Source of the DNA: Cordylochernes scorpioides
Lineage: Eukaryota > Arthropoda > Arachnida > Pseudoscorpiones > Chernetidae
Length of the DNA stretch: 64,000 nucleotides
Assembly (NCBI GenBank): GCA_030710605.1
Contig: CP092863.1
Location: forward strand, 144,919,372-144,983,371
Direction: 5' to 3'
Part shown: positions 32,395-42,824 of the stretch, piece by piece
Layout of the letters: every line of letters starts with the position of its first letter
Numbering within the stretch: the stretch's first letter is position 1
Notes under the pieces: generated by a model
What the model saw: the letters and a program-made list of their open reading frames with translations, nothing else
What the model was told of the DNA's origin: nothing
The model's database searches: none
Made by a program: the position numbers and the translations under genes

Positions 32395-34854
32395 AATTGC
32401 CTAAGAAAAAATTGTCAAACTTGTCCCTCTCTTAAGAACCATGACACTTTTCAAACAACTAGTTGTAAATTAGTGAATACTATTTATAAATTAACATGCC
32501 AAATTTGTCAACTATCATATATAGGACAAACTTGTAACCCATTAAATATACGAATAAACCTACATAGAAACCACGCTAAAAAATCAATTGGTAATATATA
32601 TATGAAAGAACACAATCAATTACATACTTTTAACAACTTTAAGATAGAAATACTAGACATATGTCAAAACAAAAAACAACGACTATTATTAGAAAACAAC
32701 TACATTTATAAACACAACACATTATTCCCTTATGGACTTAACGACGAATTAAACTACACATACAAACCACAAACAGAAGAAATTTCAACTTATGAAATCA
32801 GTTGCAAATATAAAAATGAATTTAAAACTAAACCTAATAAAACTAGAGGTAAAACTACAAATAAATTAGGTTACATTGAATTTGAAGAATTACTGGACCC
32901 AAAACAAATGTACACTAACAACTTCGTCGATAAATTTATTAAAACATTATTTAAACTAAATAATAATAAATTTATCAAACTCATAGAATATATTAAAATT
33001 CATAATCTGACTAACAGATTAATAGATATCACACACGACATCTTTAAATACAGAAAAATTAAACAAAATACTAATAACATTAATATTATCATTAAATTTA
33101 ATAACAATTTATTTAATCATATTAAATTTAATGATATTTTTAATAACCAAATCATCAATAATCTTTTCCCTATAAAAAATTTAAATTTTAAAACAATCTG
33201 GAGATACAATAAAAATATAGGTAATTTAGTTTGCAATTATAACCAATTTATTAATAATTTGGCAAATTTTAAAAAAATTAAATGTAATTGCAACAACTAT
33301 ATTGATAAATATAAGTACTCAGGTCATATATTAACTAGCAACTTTTCTTTTTTAAATCCAGAATATCAAGAAATTTTAAATAAAGGGTATAAATATATAC
33401 CTCAAATTAAACACAATTATAATAATACAATTAAATCTATATTAAAAGATATAGATATTTTCATAAATAAAACTAGTATAAAATACAGTATTCCAGAATT
33501 TACTTTTCTGGAATGGAAACATAATATTAAAAAGGAAATTTTAAATTATTATAATAATACACTTAAATACACAAAACCCAATTCAGACATTCCTTCTTTC
33601 AAAGAAAATATAATTAATTTACAGAAGGACTATATTATCACTCCTATAGATAAATGTCCCAATAATTTATCTTTAATTTGTAAAAATCTATACCACGATA
33701 TACTAAAAAAGGAAATTGATAATAATCATAAATACACTTTTGCTAGAACTACAGGCACAAAAATCAAAAAAGACATCAAAAATGTTGAAAATTCACTAAA
33801 AATTTATAATAACCACAAAAATCCAAACATACCAAAGTTCTATATAATTCCTAAACTACACAAAAAACCTATTTCTTTCAGAACAATCACATCTGGTATA
33901 AATTCAGTCATAAAAAATATTGATATACAATTAGCCTCAACACTACAATTTATTATAAATAAATTAACTAATAAATATAATTATAAATTTATCGACTCAA
34001 ATAAAAAAATCATTAATTATTTAATGAACAATTGGACAAATATTGAAACAGTACACACATTTGACTTTGAGGACCTATATTCTAAAATAAATTTAAGAGA
34101 TCTAAATAATAAAATAACCAATTTATTTAATGAATTAATTAATGACAAAACTTTCTACATTAAAATTATTCATAACAAATATAAAACATTTAAATTAGAT
34201 CTTAAAACAGCAAAAACTCTACTGGAAACATTTTTAAATTTTAACTATATAGAATTTAAAAATAAAATATATATTCAATCAGAAGGCGTTCCCATGGGTA
34301 CTTCTTCTAGTCCGTTACTAGCAAATTTAATATTGTTCTGGTACGAAAGAGAATACTTTCTACAAAATAATATTAATTGGCAAATATTCCGATATGTAGA
34401 TGACATAATAATATTTAATAATCCACTGTTTAAAAAATTAATACCTGAAATATATCCTAAATACTTGAAACTTAAGAACAATGAAAAAATTTATAGAAAC
34501 AAAAAAGTTAACTTTTTAGACTTGAATATAGACCTTACAAATAGTGCTGTTAGAGTTTATAATAAAAAGAGTAATTATAATTTCAATATTATAAAATACT
34601 GTAATATGAATTCTAATATATCATTAAATTGCTGTAAAGGTATATATTATGGTCAGTTTCTAAGATTTTATAGAATAAATAATATATTAGATAATTTCAT
34701 AGAAGATGTTAAAAATTTAAACATGGAATTTATTAAAAACAAATTTAGTATCAAACAAGTAAAATATTTCAACAGTATATCAATTATAAAATATTTAAAA
34801 AAAAATAAATGGAAATATCCATTTATGAAATCAACTTTCTATAATTTCTCTTAA
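32395..34854 (+). CDS. Penelope-like GIY-YIG/reverse transcriptase, unit 2
   Basis: Same protein as unit 1; I see one silent base difference in the frame. It is the only full unit with both an upstream first-exon candidate (30997) and an intact C-terminus, so it is the best candidate for an expressed copy. The start follows the acceptor ending at 32394, in phase with the donor at 31018. No in-frame TGA, so no sign of the selenoprotein variants known in some Naiads. Confidence 0.9.
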   Translation, partial: NCLRKNCQTCPSLKNHDTFQTTSCKLVNTIYKLTCQICQLSYIGQTCNPLNIRINLHRNHAKKSIGNIYMKEHNQLHTFNNFKIEILDICQNKKQRLLLENNYIYKHNTLFPYGLNDELNYTYKPQTEEISTYEISCKYKNEFKTKPNKTRGKTTNKLGYIEFEELLDPKQMYTNNFVDKFIKTLFKLNNNKFIKLIEYIKIHNLTNRLIDITHDIFKYRKIKQNTNNINIIIKFNNNLFNHIKFNDIFNNQIINNLFPIKNLNFKTIWRYNKNIGNLVCNYNQFINNLANFKKIKCNCNNYIDKYKYSGHILTSNFSFLNPEYQEILNKGYKYIPQIKHNYNNTIKSILKDIDIFINKTSIKYSIPEFTFLEWKHNIKKEILNYYNNTLKYTKPNSDIPSFKENIINLQKDYIITPIDKCPNNLSLICKNLYHDILKKEIDNNHKYTFARTTGTKIKKDIKNVENSLKIYNNHKNPNIPKFYIIPKLHKKPISFRTITSGINSVIKNIDIQLASTLQFIINKLTNKYNYKFIDSNKKIINYLMNNWTNIETVHTFDFEDLYSKINLRDLNNKITNLFNELINDKTFYIKIIHNKYKTFKLDLKTAKTLLETFLNFNYIEFKNKIYIQSEGVPMGTSSSPLLANLILFWYEREYFLQNNINWQIFRYVDDIIIFNNPLFKKLIPEIYPKYLKLKNNEKIYRNKKVNFLDLNIDLTNSAVRVYNKKSNYNFNIIKYCNMNSNISLNCCKGIYYGQFLRFYRINNILDNFIEDVKNLNMEFIKNKFSIKQVKYFNSISIIKYLKKNKWKYPFMKSTFYNFS

Positions 34855-35279
34855 TATTAACTAAAACAAATTTATAATCTTTAACAGTTAATTAAACTTT
34901 TATTAAATAACTGATTAAAAGATTTTTTCACAAGATTTTTAAAGTTTTAAAGTATATATTTCATTTTTGTTTAATCTCCAATTTCTGGGGAGGAAAATGG
35001 AAGTTAAATAAGGATGAACTTGCACAATTAATAGCTTTATTAAACTCTTATAATTTGCCTTTTTAAAGGAATATTAAAAGATGATTAAGTGTTAAATCAG
35101 TTATTTTGATATAACTATCTGTAAAGATTATAAAACTTAGCTTTCTTCCTTTAACTATTTTTCCTATCTTCTTTAATTTTCTTGTTGTTCAAAAAAATTC
35201 TGAAGAAATGGTCTAAATTTGAAATGTGGGGGGACATTCCCCTCCCGCGACATGTGCAAGCCAGAAATAGATATACACA

Positions 35280-35300
35280 ATGGAGGACGCAGCGGTCAAG
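35280..35300 (+). promoter_or_regulatory. Putative first exon and donor of unit 3
   Basis: Identical to 30997-31017, 4283 bp on, with donor GTAGGT at 35301. Confidence 0.4.
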
Positions 35301-35398
35301 GTAGGTTTACAGTTTGAATTTGTTAACACTGGTATCTTTTATATGTTCATTTAAATATTTACTGAAACAATTTAATATTAACACATAAAATACGGTTT

Positions 35399-35483
35399 AA
35401 AAGAGATCTATGACATAATAAAGGAGGGGTTGAAATGTCGCTGAAATTTTATCTGATGATCCCCGTTTCAGCAGATCTCTTTT
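35399..35483 (+). ncRNA. Structured RNA candidate, second copy
   Basis: Same sequence and pairings as 31116-31200. Confidence 0.5.
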
Positions 35484-36679
35484 TCCAATTTATTTCAATT
35501 TAAAGTTTTTTGTGTATGTCTGGTCTACCATTAGGGTTTCAAAACATAATATCCAAACTTATAACAAATGTTAATTCATACTATAGATATATTACTAAAT
35601 ACAACTATTTATAATCATATTATAAAATAAAAAAACCTTTAAAAATCTTTAAAAAAAAAAAGGATAAAACATAAAATCATAAAAAAATATATATATATAT
35701 ACTAACAATTTTATCTACCTTCTTTATAAAACTCTTTTTTTTTCCCTTATTATTAGTTTGATTAAAAGTGCATGGTTCTGTCTTTCTCTCTTTTTTCTAA
35801 CTATTATATATATTATCTCTTCGATTATTCTATATATAGGATTAGAGTATGTCTGAATGACGTGAAAAGCCGATGTAATAGACGTTACTTTGTTAATTTT
35901 TTTTATTGTTATTAATTATAAATATATAATTAACTTGAGGATGTAAAAGAAGTAATGGATTTTTTTTTTTTTTTTTTTTTCTCTCTCTATCTACAAATTA
36001 ATAACATTTTACAAATTTTATAATTTGTATTTAAATGATCATAATAGTGAAGATAATTTTAATACAAAACTGGACTATAAAATTAAATAACTATTTATTA
36101 TTATAATTAATTTAGATTTAGCTTGCTAATCTAATCAAATCTAACTGATATAAGTTATCATTATTATCAGTTTGCTCCTTAAAATTTTTTAAAATTAGAA
36201 TCACTGTTATAATTTTGTTATATAGTTTCTACACTATATTAATTCATATGAGCTTGCTCTATGATATATTTTTTTTATATATAACATAATATACAAATTA
36301 AATTATATTAGATATTCTAATATAAATAAATCTTCATACAAATTTTAATTATCTTTCATTGTTTGATTATTAAAAATTAAATTATAAAAGTAATTCTAGA
36401 AAAAAAAAATAATTTCAGAACTTTTGTTTTTTTCAGTGTTTTTGTTAGTTTAAAGATGTTTTTTTTATTAGTTATTCTTAAAAATATAACAGATAACAAA
36501 CAGTAATATCTATATATTTATAGATTAATTATTCAATTTATTACAAATTTTATCACCACAAAAACAATTAAGTAAAATATATTTAAAAAATTCATAAGAA
36601 TAACAAACTAAAAAAACTAAAAAAAACTACAAACATATTAGTGTTAGCACCTCTTTTATGTTAATTTAAACTCGCTAAG

Positions 36680-39094
36680 AATTGCCTAAGAAAAAATTGT
36701 CAAACTTGTCCCTCTCTTAAGAACCATGACACTTTTCAAACAACTAGTTGTAAATTAGTGAATACTATTTATAAATTAACATGCCAAATTTGTCAACTAT
36801 CATATATAGGACAAACTTGTAACCCATTAAATATACGAATAAACCTACATAGAAACCACGCTAAAAAATCAATTGGTAATATATATATGAAAGAACACAA
36901 TCAATTACATACTTTTAACAACTTTAAGATAGAAATACTAGACATATGTCAAAACAAAAAACAACGACTATTATTAGAAAACAACTACATTTATAAACAC
37001 AACACATTATTCCCTTATGGACTTAACGACGAATTAAACTACACATACAAACCACAAACAGAAGAAATTTCAACTTATGAAATCAGTTGCAAATATAAAA
37101 ATGAATTTAAAACTAAACCTAATAAAACTAGAGGTAAAACTACAAATAAATTAGGTTACATTGAATTTGAAGAATTACTGGACCCAAAACAAATGTACAC
37201 TAACAACTTCGTCGATAAATTTATTAAAACATTATTTAAACTAAATAATAATAAATTTATCAAACTCATAGAATATATTAAAATTCATAATCTGACTAAC
37301 AGATTAATAGATATCACACACGACATCTTTAAATACAGAAAAATTAAACAAAATACTAATAACATTAATATTATCATTAAATTTAATAACAATTTATTTA
37401 ATCATATTAAATTTAATGATATTTTTAATAACCAAATCATCAATAATCTTTTCCCTATAAAAAATTTAAATTTTAAAACAATCTGGAGATACAATAAAAA
37501 TATAGGTAATTTAGTTTGCAATTATAACCAATTTATTAATAATTTGGCAAATTTTAAAAAAATTAAATGTAATTGCAACAACTATATTGATAAATATAAG
37601 TACTCAGGTCATATATTAACTAGCAACTTTTCTTTTTTAAATCCAGAATATCAAGAAATTTTAAATAAAGGGTATAAATATATACCTCAAATTAAACACA
37701 ATTATAATAATACAATTAAATCTATATTAAAAGATATAGATATTTTCATAAATAAAACTAGTATAAAATACAGTATTCCAGAATTTACTTTTCTGGAATG
37801 GAAACATAATATTAAAAAGGAAATATTAAATTATTATAATAATACACTTAAATACACAAAACCCAATTCAGACATTCCTTCTTTCAAAGAAAATATAATT
37901 AATTTACAGAAGGACTATATTATCACTCCTATAGATAAATGTCCCAATAATTTATCTTTAATTTGTAAAAATCTATACCACGATATACTAAAAAAGGAAA
38001 TTGATAATAATCATAAATACACTTTTGCTAGAACTACAGGCACAAAAATCAAAAAAGACATCAAAAATGTTGAAAATTCACTAAAAATTTATAATAACCA
38101 CAAAAATCCAAACATACCAAAGTTCTATATAATTCCTAAACTACACAAAAAACCTATTTCTTTCAGAACAATCACATCTGGTATAAATTCAGTCATAAAA
38201 AATATTGATATACAATTAGCCTCAACACTACAATTTATTATAAATAAATTAACTAATAAATATAATTATAAATTTATCGACTCAAATAAAAAAATCATTA
38301 ATTATTTAATGAACAATTGGACAAATATTGAAACAGTACACACATTTGACTTTGAGGACCTATATTCTAAAATAAATTTAAGAGATCTAAATAATAAAAT
38401 AACCAATTTATTTAATGAATTAATTAATGACAAAACTTTCTACATTAAAATTATTCATAACAAATATAAAACATTTAAATTAGATCTTAAAACAGCAAAA
38501 ACTCTACTGGAAACATTTTTAAATTTTAACTATATAGAATTTAAAAATAAAATATATATTCAATCAGAAGGCGTTCCCATGGGTACTTCTTCTAGTCCGT
38601 TACTAGCAAATTTAATATTGTTCTGGTACGAAAGAGAATACTTTCTACAAAATAATATTAATTGGCAAATATTCCGATATGTAGATGACATAATAATATT
38701 TAATAATCCACTGTTTAAAAAATTAATACCTGAAATATATCCTAAATACTTGAAACTTAAGAACAATGAAAAAATTTATAGAAACAAAAAAGTTAACTTT
38801 TTAGACTTGAATATAGACCTTACAAATAGTGCTGTTAGAGTTTATAATAAAAAGAGTAATTATAATTTCAATATTATAAAATACTGTAATATGAATTCTA
38901 ATATATCATTAAATTGCTGTAAAGGTATATATTATGGTCAGTTTCTAAGATTTTATAGAATAAATAATATATTAGATAATTTCATAGAAGATGTTAAAAA
39001 TTTAAACATGGAATTTATTAAAAACAAATTTAGTATCAAACAAGTAAAATATTTCAACAGTATATCAATTATAAAATATTTAAAAAAAAAATAA
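36680..39094 (+). CDS. Penelope-like GIY-YIG/reverse transcriptase, unit 3
   Basis: Same protein as units 1 and 2 up to the last residues. One extra A in a poly-A run near 39080 ends the frame 15 residues early (KYLKKK). The nuclease and reverse transcriptase motifs are untouched, so function may be little affected. A homopolymer sequencing error is a fair alternative. Confidence 0.85.
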   Translation, partial: NCLRKNCQTCPSLKNHDTFQTTSCKLVNTIYKLTCQICQLSYIGQTCNPLNIRINLHRNHAKKSIGNIYMKEHNQLHTFNNFKIEILDICQNKKQRLLLENNYIYKHNTLFPYGLNDELNYTYKPQTEEISTYEISCKYKNEFKTKPNKTRGKTTNKLGYIEFEELLDPKQMYTNNFVDKFIKTLFKLNNNKFIKLIEYIKIHNLTNRLIDITHDIFKYRKIKQNTNNINIIIKFNNNLFNHIKFNDIFNNQIINNLFPIKNLNFKTIWRYNKNIGNLVCNYNQFINNLANFKKIKCNCNNYIDKYKYSGHILTSNFSFLNPEYQEILNKGYKYIPQIKHNYNNTIKSILKDIDIFINKTSIKYSIPEFTFLEWKHNIKKEILNYYNNTLKYTKPNSDIPSFKENIINLQKDYIITPIDKCPNNLSLICKNLYHDILKKEIDNNHKYTFARTTGTKIKKDIKNVENSLKIYNNHKNPNIPKFYIIPKLHKKPISFRTITSGINSVIKNIDIQLASTLQFIINKLTNKYNYKFIDSNKKIINYLMNNWTNIETVHTFDFEDLYSKINLRDLNNKITNLFNELINDKTFYIKIIHNKYKTFKLDLKTAKTLLETFLNFNYIEFKNKIYIQSEGVPMGTSSSPLLANLILFWYEREYFLQNNINWQIFRYVDDIIIFNNPLFKKLIPEIYPKYLKLKNNEKIYRNKKVNFLDLNIDLTNSAVRVYNKKSNYNFNIIKYCNMNSNISLNCCKGIYYGQFLRFYRINNILDNFIEDVKNLNMEFIKNKFSIKQVKYFNSISIIKYLKKK

Positions 39095-39565
39095 ATGGAA
39101 ATATCCATTTATGAAATCAACTTTCTATAATTTCTCTTAATATTAACTAAAACAAATTTATAATCTTTAACAGTTAATTAAACTTTTATTAAATAACTGA
39201 TTAAAAGATTTTTTCACAAGATTTTTAAAGTTTTAAAGTATATATTTCATTTTTGTTTAATCTCCAATTTCTGGGGAGGAAAATGGAAGTTAAATAAGGA
39301 TGAACTTGCACAATTAATAGCTTTATTAAACTCTTATAATTTGCCTTTTTAAAGGAATATTAAAAGATGATTAAGTGTTAAATCAGTTATTTTGATATAA
39401 CTATCTGTAAAGATTATAAAACTTAGCTTTCTTCCTTTAACTATTTTTCCTATCTTCTTTAATTTTCTTGTTGTTCAAAAAAATTCTGAAGAAATGGTCT
39501 AAATTTGAAATGTGGGGGGACATTCCCCTCCCGCGACATGTGCAAGCCAGAAATAGATATACACA

Positions 39566-39586
39566 ATGGAGGACGCAGCGGTCAAG
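39566..39586 (+). promoter_or_regulatory. Putative first exon of the truncated fourth unit
   Basis: Same as 30997-31017, but the unit ends about 940 bp later without reaching the coding frame. Confidence 0.35.
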
Positions 39587-39684
39587 GTAGGTTTACAGTT
39601 TGAATTTGTTAACACTGGTATCTTTTATATGTTCATTTAAATATTTACTGAAACAATTTAATATTAACACATAAAATACGGTTT

Positions 39685-39769
39685 AAAAGAGATCTATGAC
39701 ATAATAAAGGAGGGGTTGAAATGTCGCTGAAATTTTATCTGATGATCCCCGTTTCAGCAGATCTCTTTT
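39685..39769 (+). ncRNA. Structured RNA candidate, third copy
   Basis: Same sequence and pairings as 31116-31200. Confidence 0.5.
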
Positions 39770-39829
39770 TCCAATTTATTTCAATTTAAAGTTTTTTGTG
39801 TATGTCTGGTCTACCATTAGGGTTTCAAA

Positions 39830-40517
39830 ACATAATATCCAAACTTATAACAAATGTTAATTCATACTATAGATATATTACTAAATACAACTATTTATAA
39901 TCATATTATAAAATAAAAAAACCTTTAAAAATCCTTAAAAAAAAAAAGGATAAAACATAAAATCATAAAAAAATATATATATATATACTAACAATTTTAT
40001 CTACCTTCTTTATAAAACTCTTTTTTTTTCCCTTATTATTAGTTTGATTAAAAGTGCATGGTTCTGTCTTTCTCTCTTTTTTCTAACTATTATATATATT
40101 ATCTCTTCGATTATTCTATATATAGGATTAGAGTATGTCTGAATGACGTGTAAAAGCCGATGTAATAGACGTTACTTTGTTAATTTTTTTTATTGTTATT
40201 AATTATAAATATATAATTAACTTGAGGATGTAAAAGAAGTAATGGATTTTTTTTTTTTTTTTTTTTTCTCTCTCTATCTACAAATTAATAACATTTTACA
40301 AATTTTATAATTTGTATTTAAATGATCATAATAGTGAAGATAATTTTAATACAAAACTGGACTATAAAATTAAATAACTATTTATTATTATAATTAATTT
40401 AGATTTAGCTTGCTAATCTAATCAAATCTAACTGATATAAGTTATCATTATTATCAGTTTGCTCCTTAAATTTTTTAAAATTAGAATCACTGTTATAATT
40501 TTGTTATATAGTTTCTA

Positions 40518-40527
<10 letters not shown>
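39830..40527 (+). repeat. Fourth Penelope-like unit, truncated
   Basis: Matches the first 700 bp of a unit and breaks off at CTACACTATATA in a TA run, after which host-side repeat sequence resumes. Confidence 0.9.
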
Positions 40528-40552
<25 letters not shown>

Positions 40553-40556
<4 letters not shown>

Positions 40557-42405
40557 TTTTCAGGATGCCTTAAAGAGGTTTTCTGCTTGAATTTTGATCA
40601 TTTTGAGGATTAACGTAATGCAGTCGTGGTTGAAATCTTGAAAGTATGATACTAAATTTAATTGAGTTAAAGGAATATATAAGAAACATAATTTGATTAA
40701 AGTACTGCATGGCTTAAGGCGAGTAGAACAAGGAAAAACAAAAACTTATTTACATAATGTACAAAAGTTTTGAGCCGGCCATCGGGAAAGAACAACAATC
40801 GGTTTTATATAGGGAAAGTATGACCTCTGGCGGTCGAATTAACAGAGTATTTGAATCTATGATATATAATTTTAAATAAAATAATATTTTTATATAACAT
40901 ATATGGTTGTATATCAAGGTTACTGAAACCTCTATAATTTTCAGTACCAACAAAGAGTAGAAAGATTAGAGAGGATCTAGAGAGACTATATAAAACAAAC
41001 ACAGATATCTCTAGCTTGACATATATAAGCACATTGCGCATATCAGGAAGTTCTAGCTACTCGGAAGGAAATGGTTTATCAGATAGCCCAATCTTGTCTA
41101 TTTTTTGTTCTCTTCAAGGGTTTCTCGAGTATATAACAATATTAATATTATAATAGAATATTCTTATTATATATTACAAAAATTATTGTTTTTAATTTTT
41201 ATCTGGCAACACTGTTAAATCAGACGACCCTTGTACTGTGAATTTTTTCTTATTAATAGAAATTATTTTTAGCACAATATTTTTTAAATACAATTAAATA
41301 TATATTTATTCATTTATTTTTTAACTTTTAGTGTTCAATATATAGCATATATATCATATCACTAATCGATAACTATTTTATTTTTTTATTCAAATATAAT
41401 TGTTGTTGGGGTAAAAACATTATTTTATTCTTAAAGCTCTACCATTACAAAGGTAATGAATACTTGAATATTTTTTCTCATATTTCTATCTGTGCAGTTT
41501 TTAGATAAAATTAAAATAATTCAAAAATTAAAAAAATTAAAAAAATTAATAAAATTTAAAAAATTCAAAAATTTTAAATATGATGTGTTAGCGTGCCATC
41601 TTTTGAAAGAAATTTAAACTATTTTTGTGATGTGTAAGAAAGAGAGATTATTTTTTAAATAAACAATTTTATAATACTGAAATTCTAATATAATTCCTAA
41701 ACACATAAAGATACAATTTTAATGAAATTCAATTCTAATACTTGTATTAAAGGAAGGGCTTGGCTCTTCAGTGTTAAACCTTTCCAGCGGTGTGGCCAGT
41801 TTAAATATATATATGTTATATAAAAATATTATTTTATTTAAAATTATATTTCATAGATCCAAATACTCTGTTAAATCGACCGCCAGAGGTCATGCTTCCC
41901 CTATAATTACTCATTGTTGTTGTTTCCCGTGGGTCGGCTCAACCTTTTGTACATTATGTAAATAAGTATTTCATTTTTAATTCTTACGCCTTAAACCAGG
42001 CAGTACTTTTATCAAACCATGTTTTTTAAATATATTCCTTTAGTTCATTAAAAGAAATCTCTGATCAAAACTATTTTTAGACTTTATATTTTCAAGATTA
42101 TTATTGCCACGACTGCAGAACAATATCATAATGATACTCATGGATACCAAAATAAAGCAACAAATAATAATAATTCAATATATCAACCTAATTCCAAAAT
42201 AAAACAGAAATCTATTTTATATATATATATATATATATAATATATATAAGTTTTAAAAATAGAGCGATCCATAAATACAATTTTAATTAAAAATGCATAT
42301 AAAACCTTGATAAAGGTTGGCGTTCACCCAACTGAAATATTGGTAAAATAAAAGATTTTTTGAACCAATATATAACCTTTTAATTAAAGAATATATATAT
42401 AAATA
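40553..42405. repeat. Repeat block: families F, D, F and H
   Basis: Counterpart of 5372-7200. Family F reverse (40565-40900), family D fragment (41745-41805), family F (41805-42200), a TA run (42217-42248) and family H (42265-42380). The family B hammerhead element expected at its left edge is almost entirely missing. Confidence 0.7.
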
Positions 42406-42409
42406 TATA

Positions 42410-42749
42410 TGTTCCAGCCTTAAATATGCAAAATTGTTAGAATTTACTTTTGTTAATTATTGTTAAATTATGTAAATTTTAGAAATGTATATAATCTTGA
42501 TTTTAGAAAATAAAGAGAGTTATTAAAGTATACGTGGTTGAGTCATTAGAGTTGGTGAGACAAGAGTTATTAATATATACGTGGTTGAGTCATTAGAGTT
42601 AATGAGACGAGACAATAGCAGTTATTCAAGTTTGAATGAGTTATAGTTAGCTCGCTCAGTCAAGAAGCATATAATTAAAACCAGCGTTAAAATAAGAATT
42701 AGGCGGTGATTCCTCCTTATTGCCAGGAGGCCAAAGCCAGTTCGAATCA
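42410..42749 (+). repeat. BEL 5' LTR
   Basis: 340 bp from TGTTCCAGCC to a terminal CA, nearly identical to 46571-46910. Followed directly by TGGTCCCTCG, a likely primer-binding site whose tRNA I cannot name. Confidence 0.93.
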
Positions 42750-42824
42750 TGGTCCCTCGATATCTGGATTAGGATTTGAAACAGAAGAAATTTAGCAAAA
42801 ACTCAGCGAGAATACAAGTGCAAA

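Larger units (their letters stand above)
26577..40527 (+). mobile_element. Naiad-type Penelope-like element array
   Basis: An inverted partial arm (26590-26972) is followed by three full units with periods of 4283 and 4285-4286 bp, and a fourth unit cut after about 700 bp. Units differ at only a handful of bases. Each has one long reading frame with an N-terminal GIY-YIG nuclease and a reverse transcriptase, the domain order of Naiad Penelope-like elements rather than classical Penelope. No LTRs are present. Tandem and inverted arrangements are typical of Penelope-like insertions. The first segment copy shows the site without the array. Confidence 0.9.
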
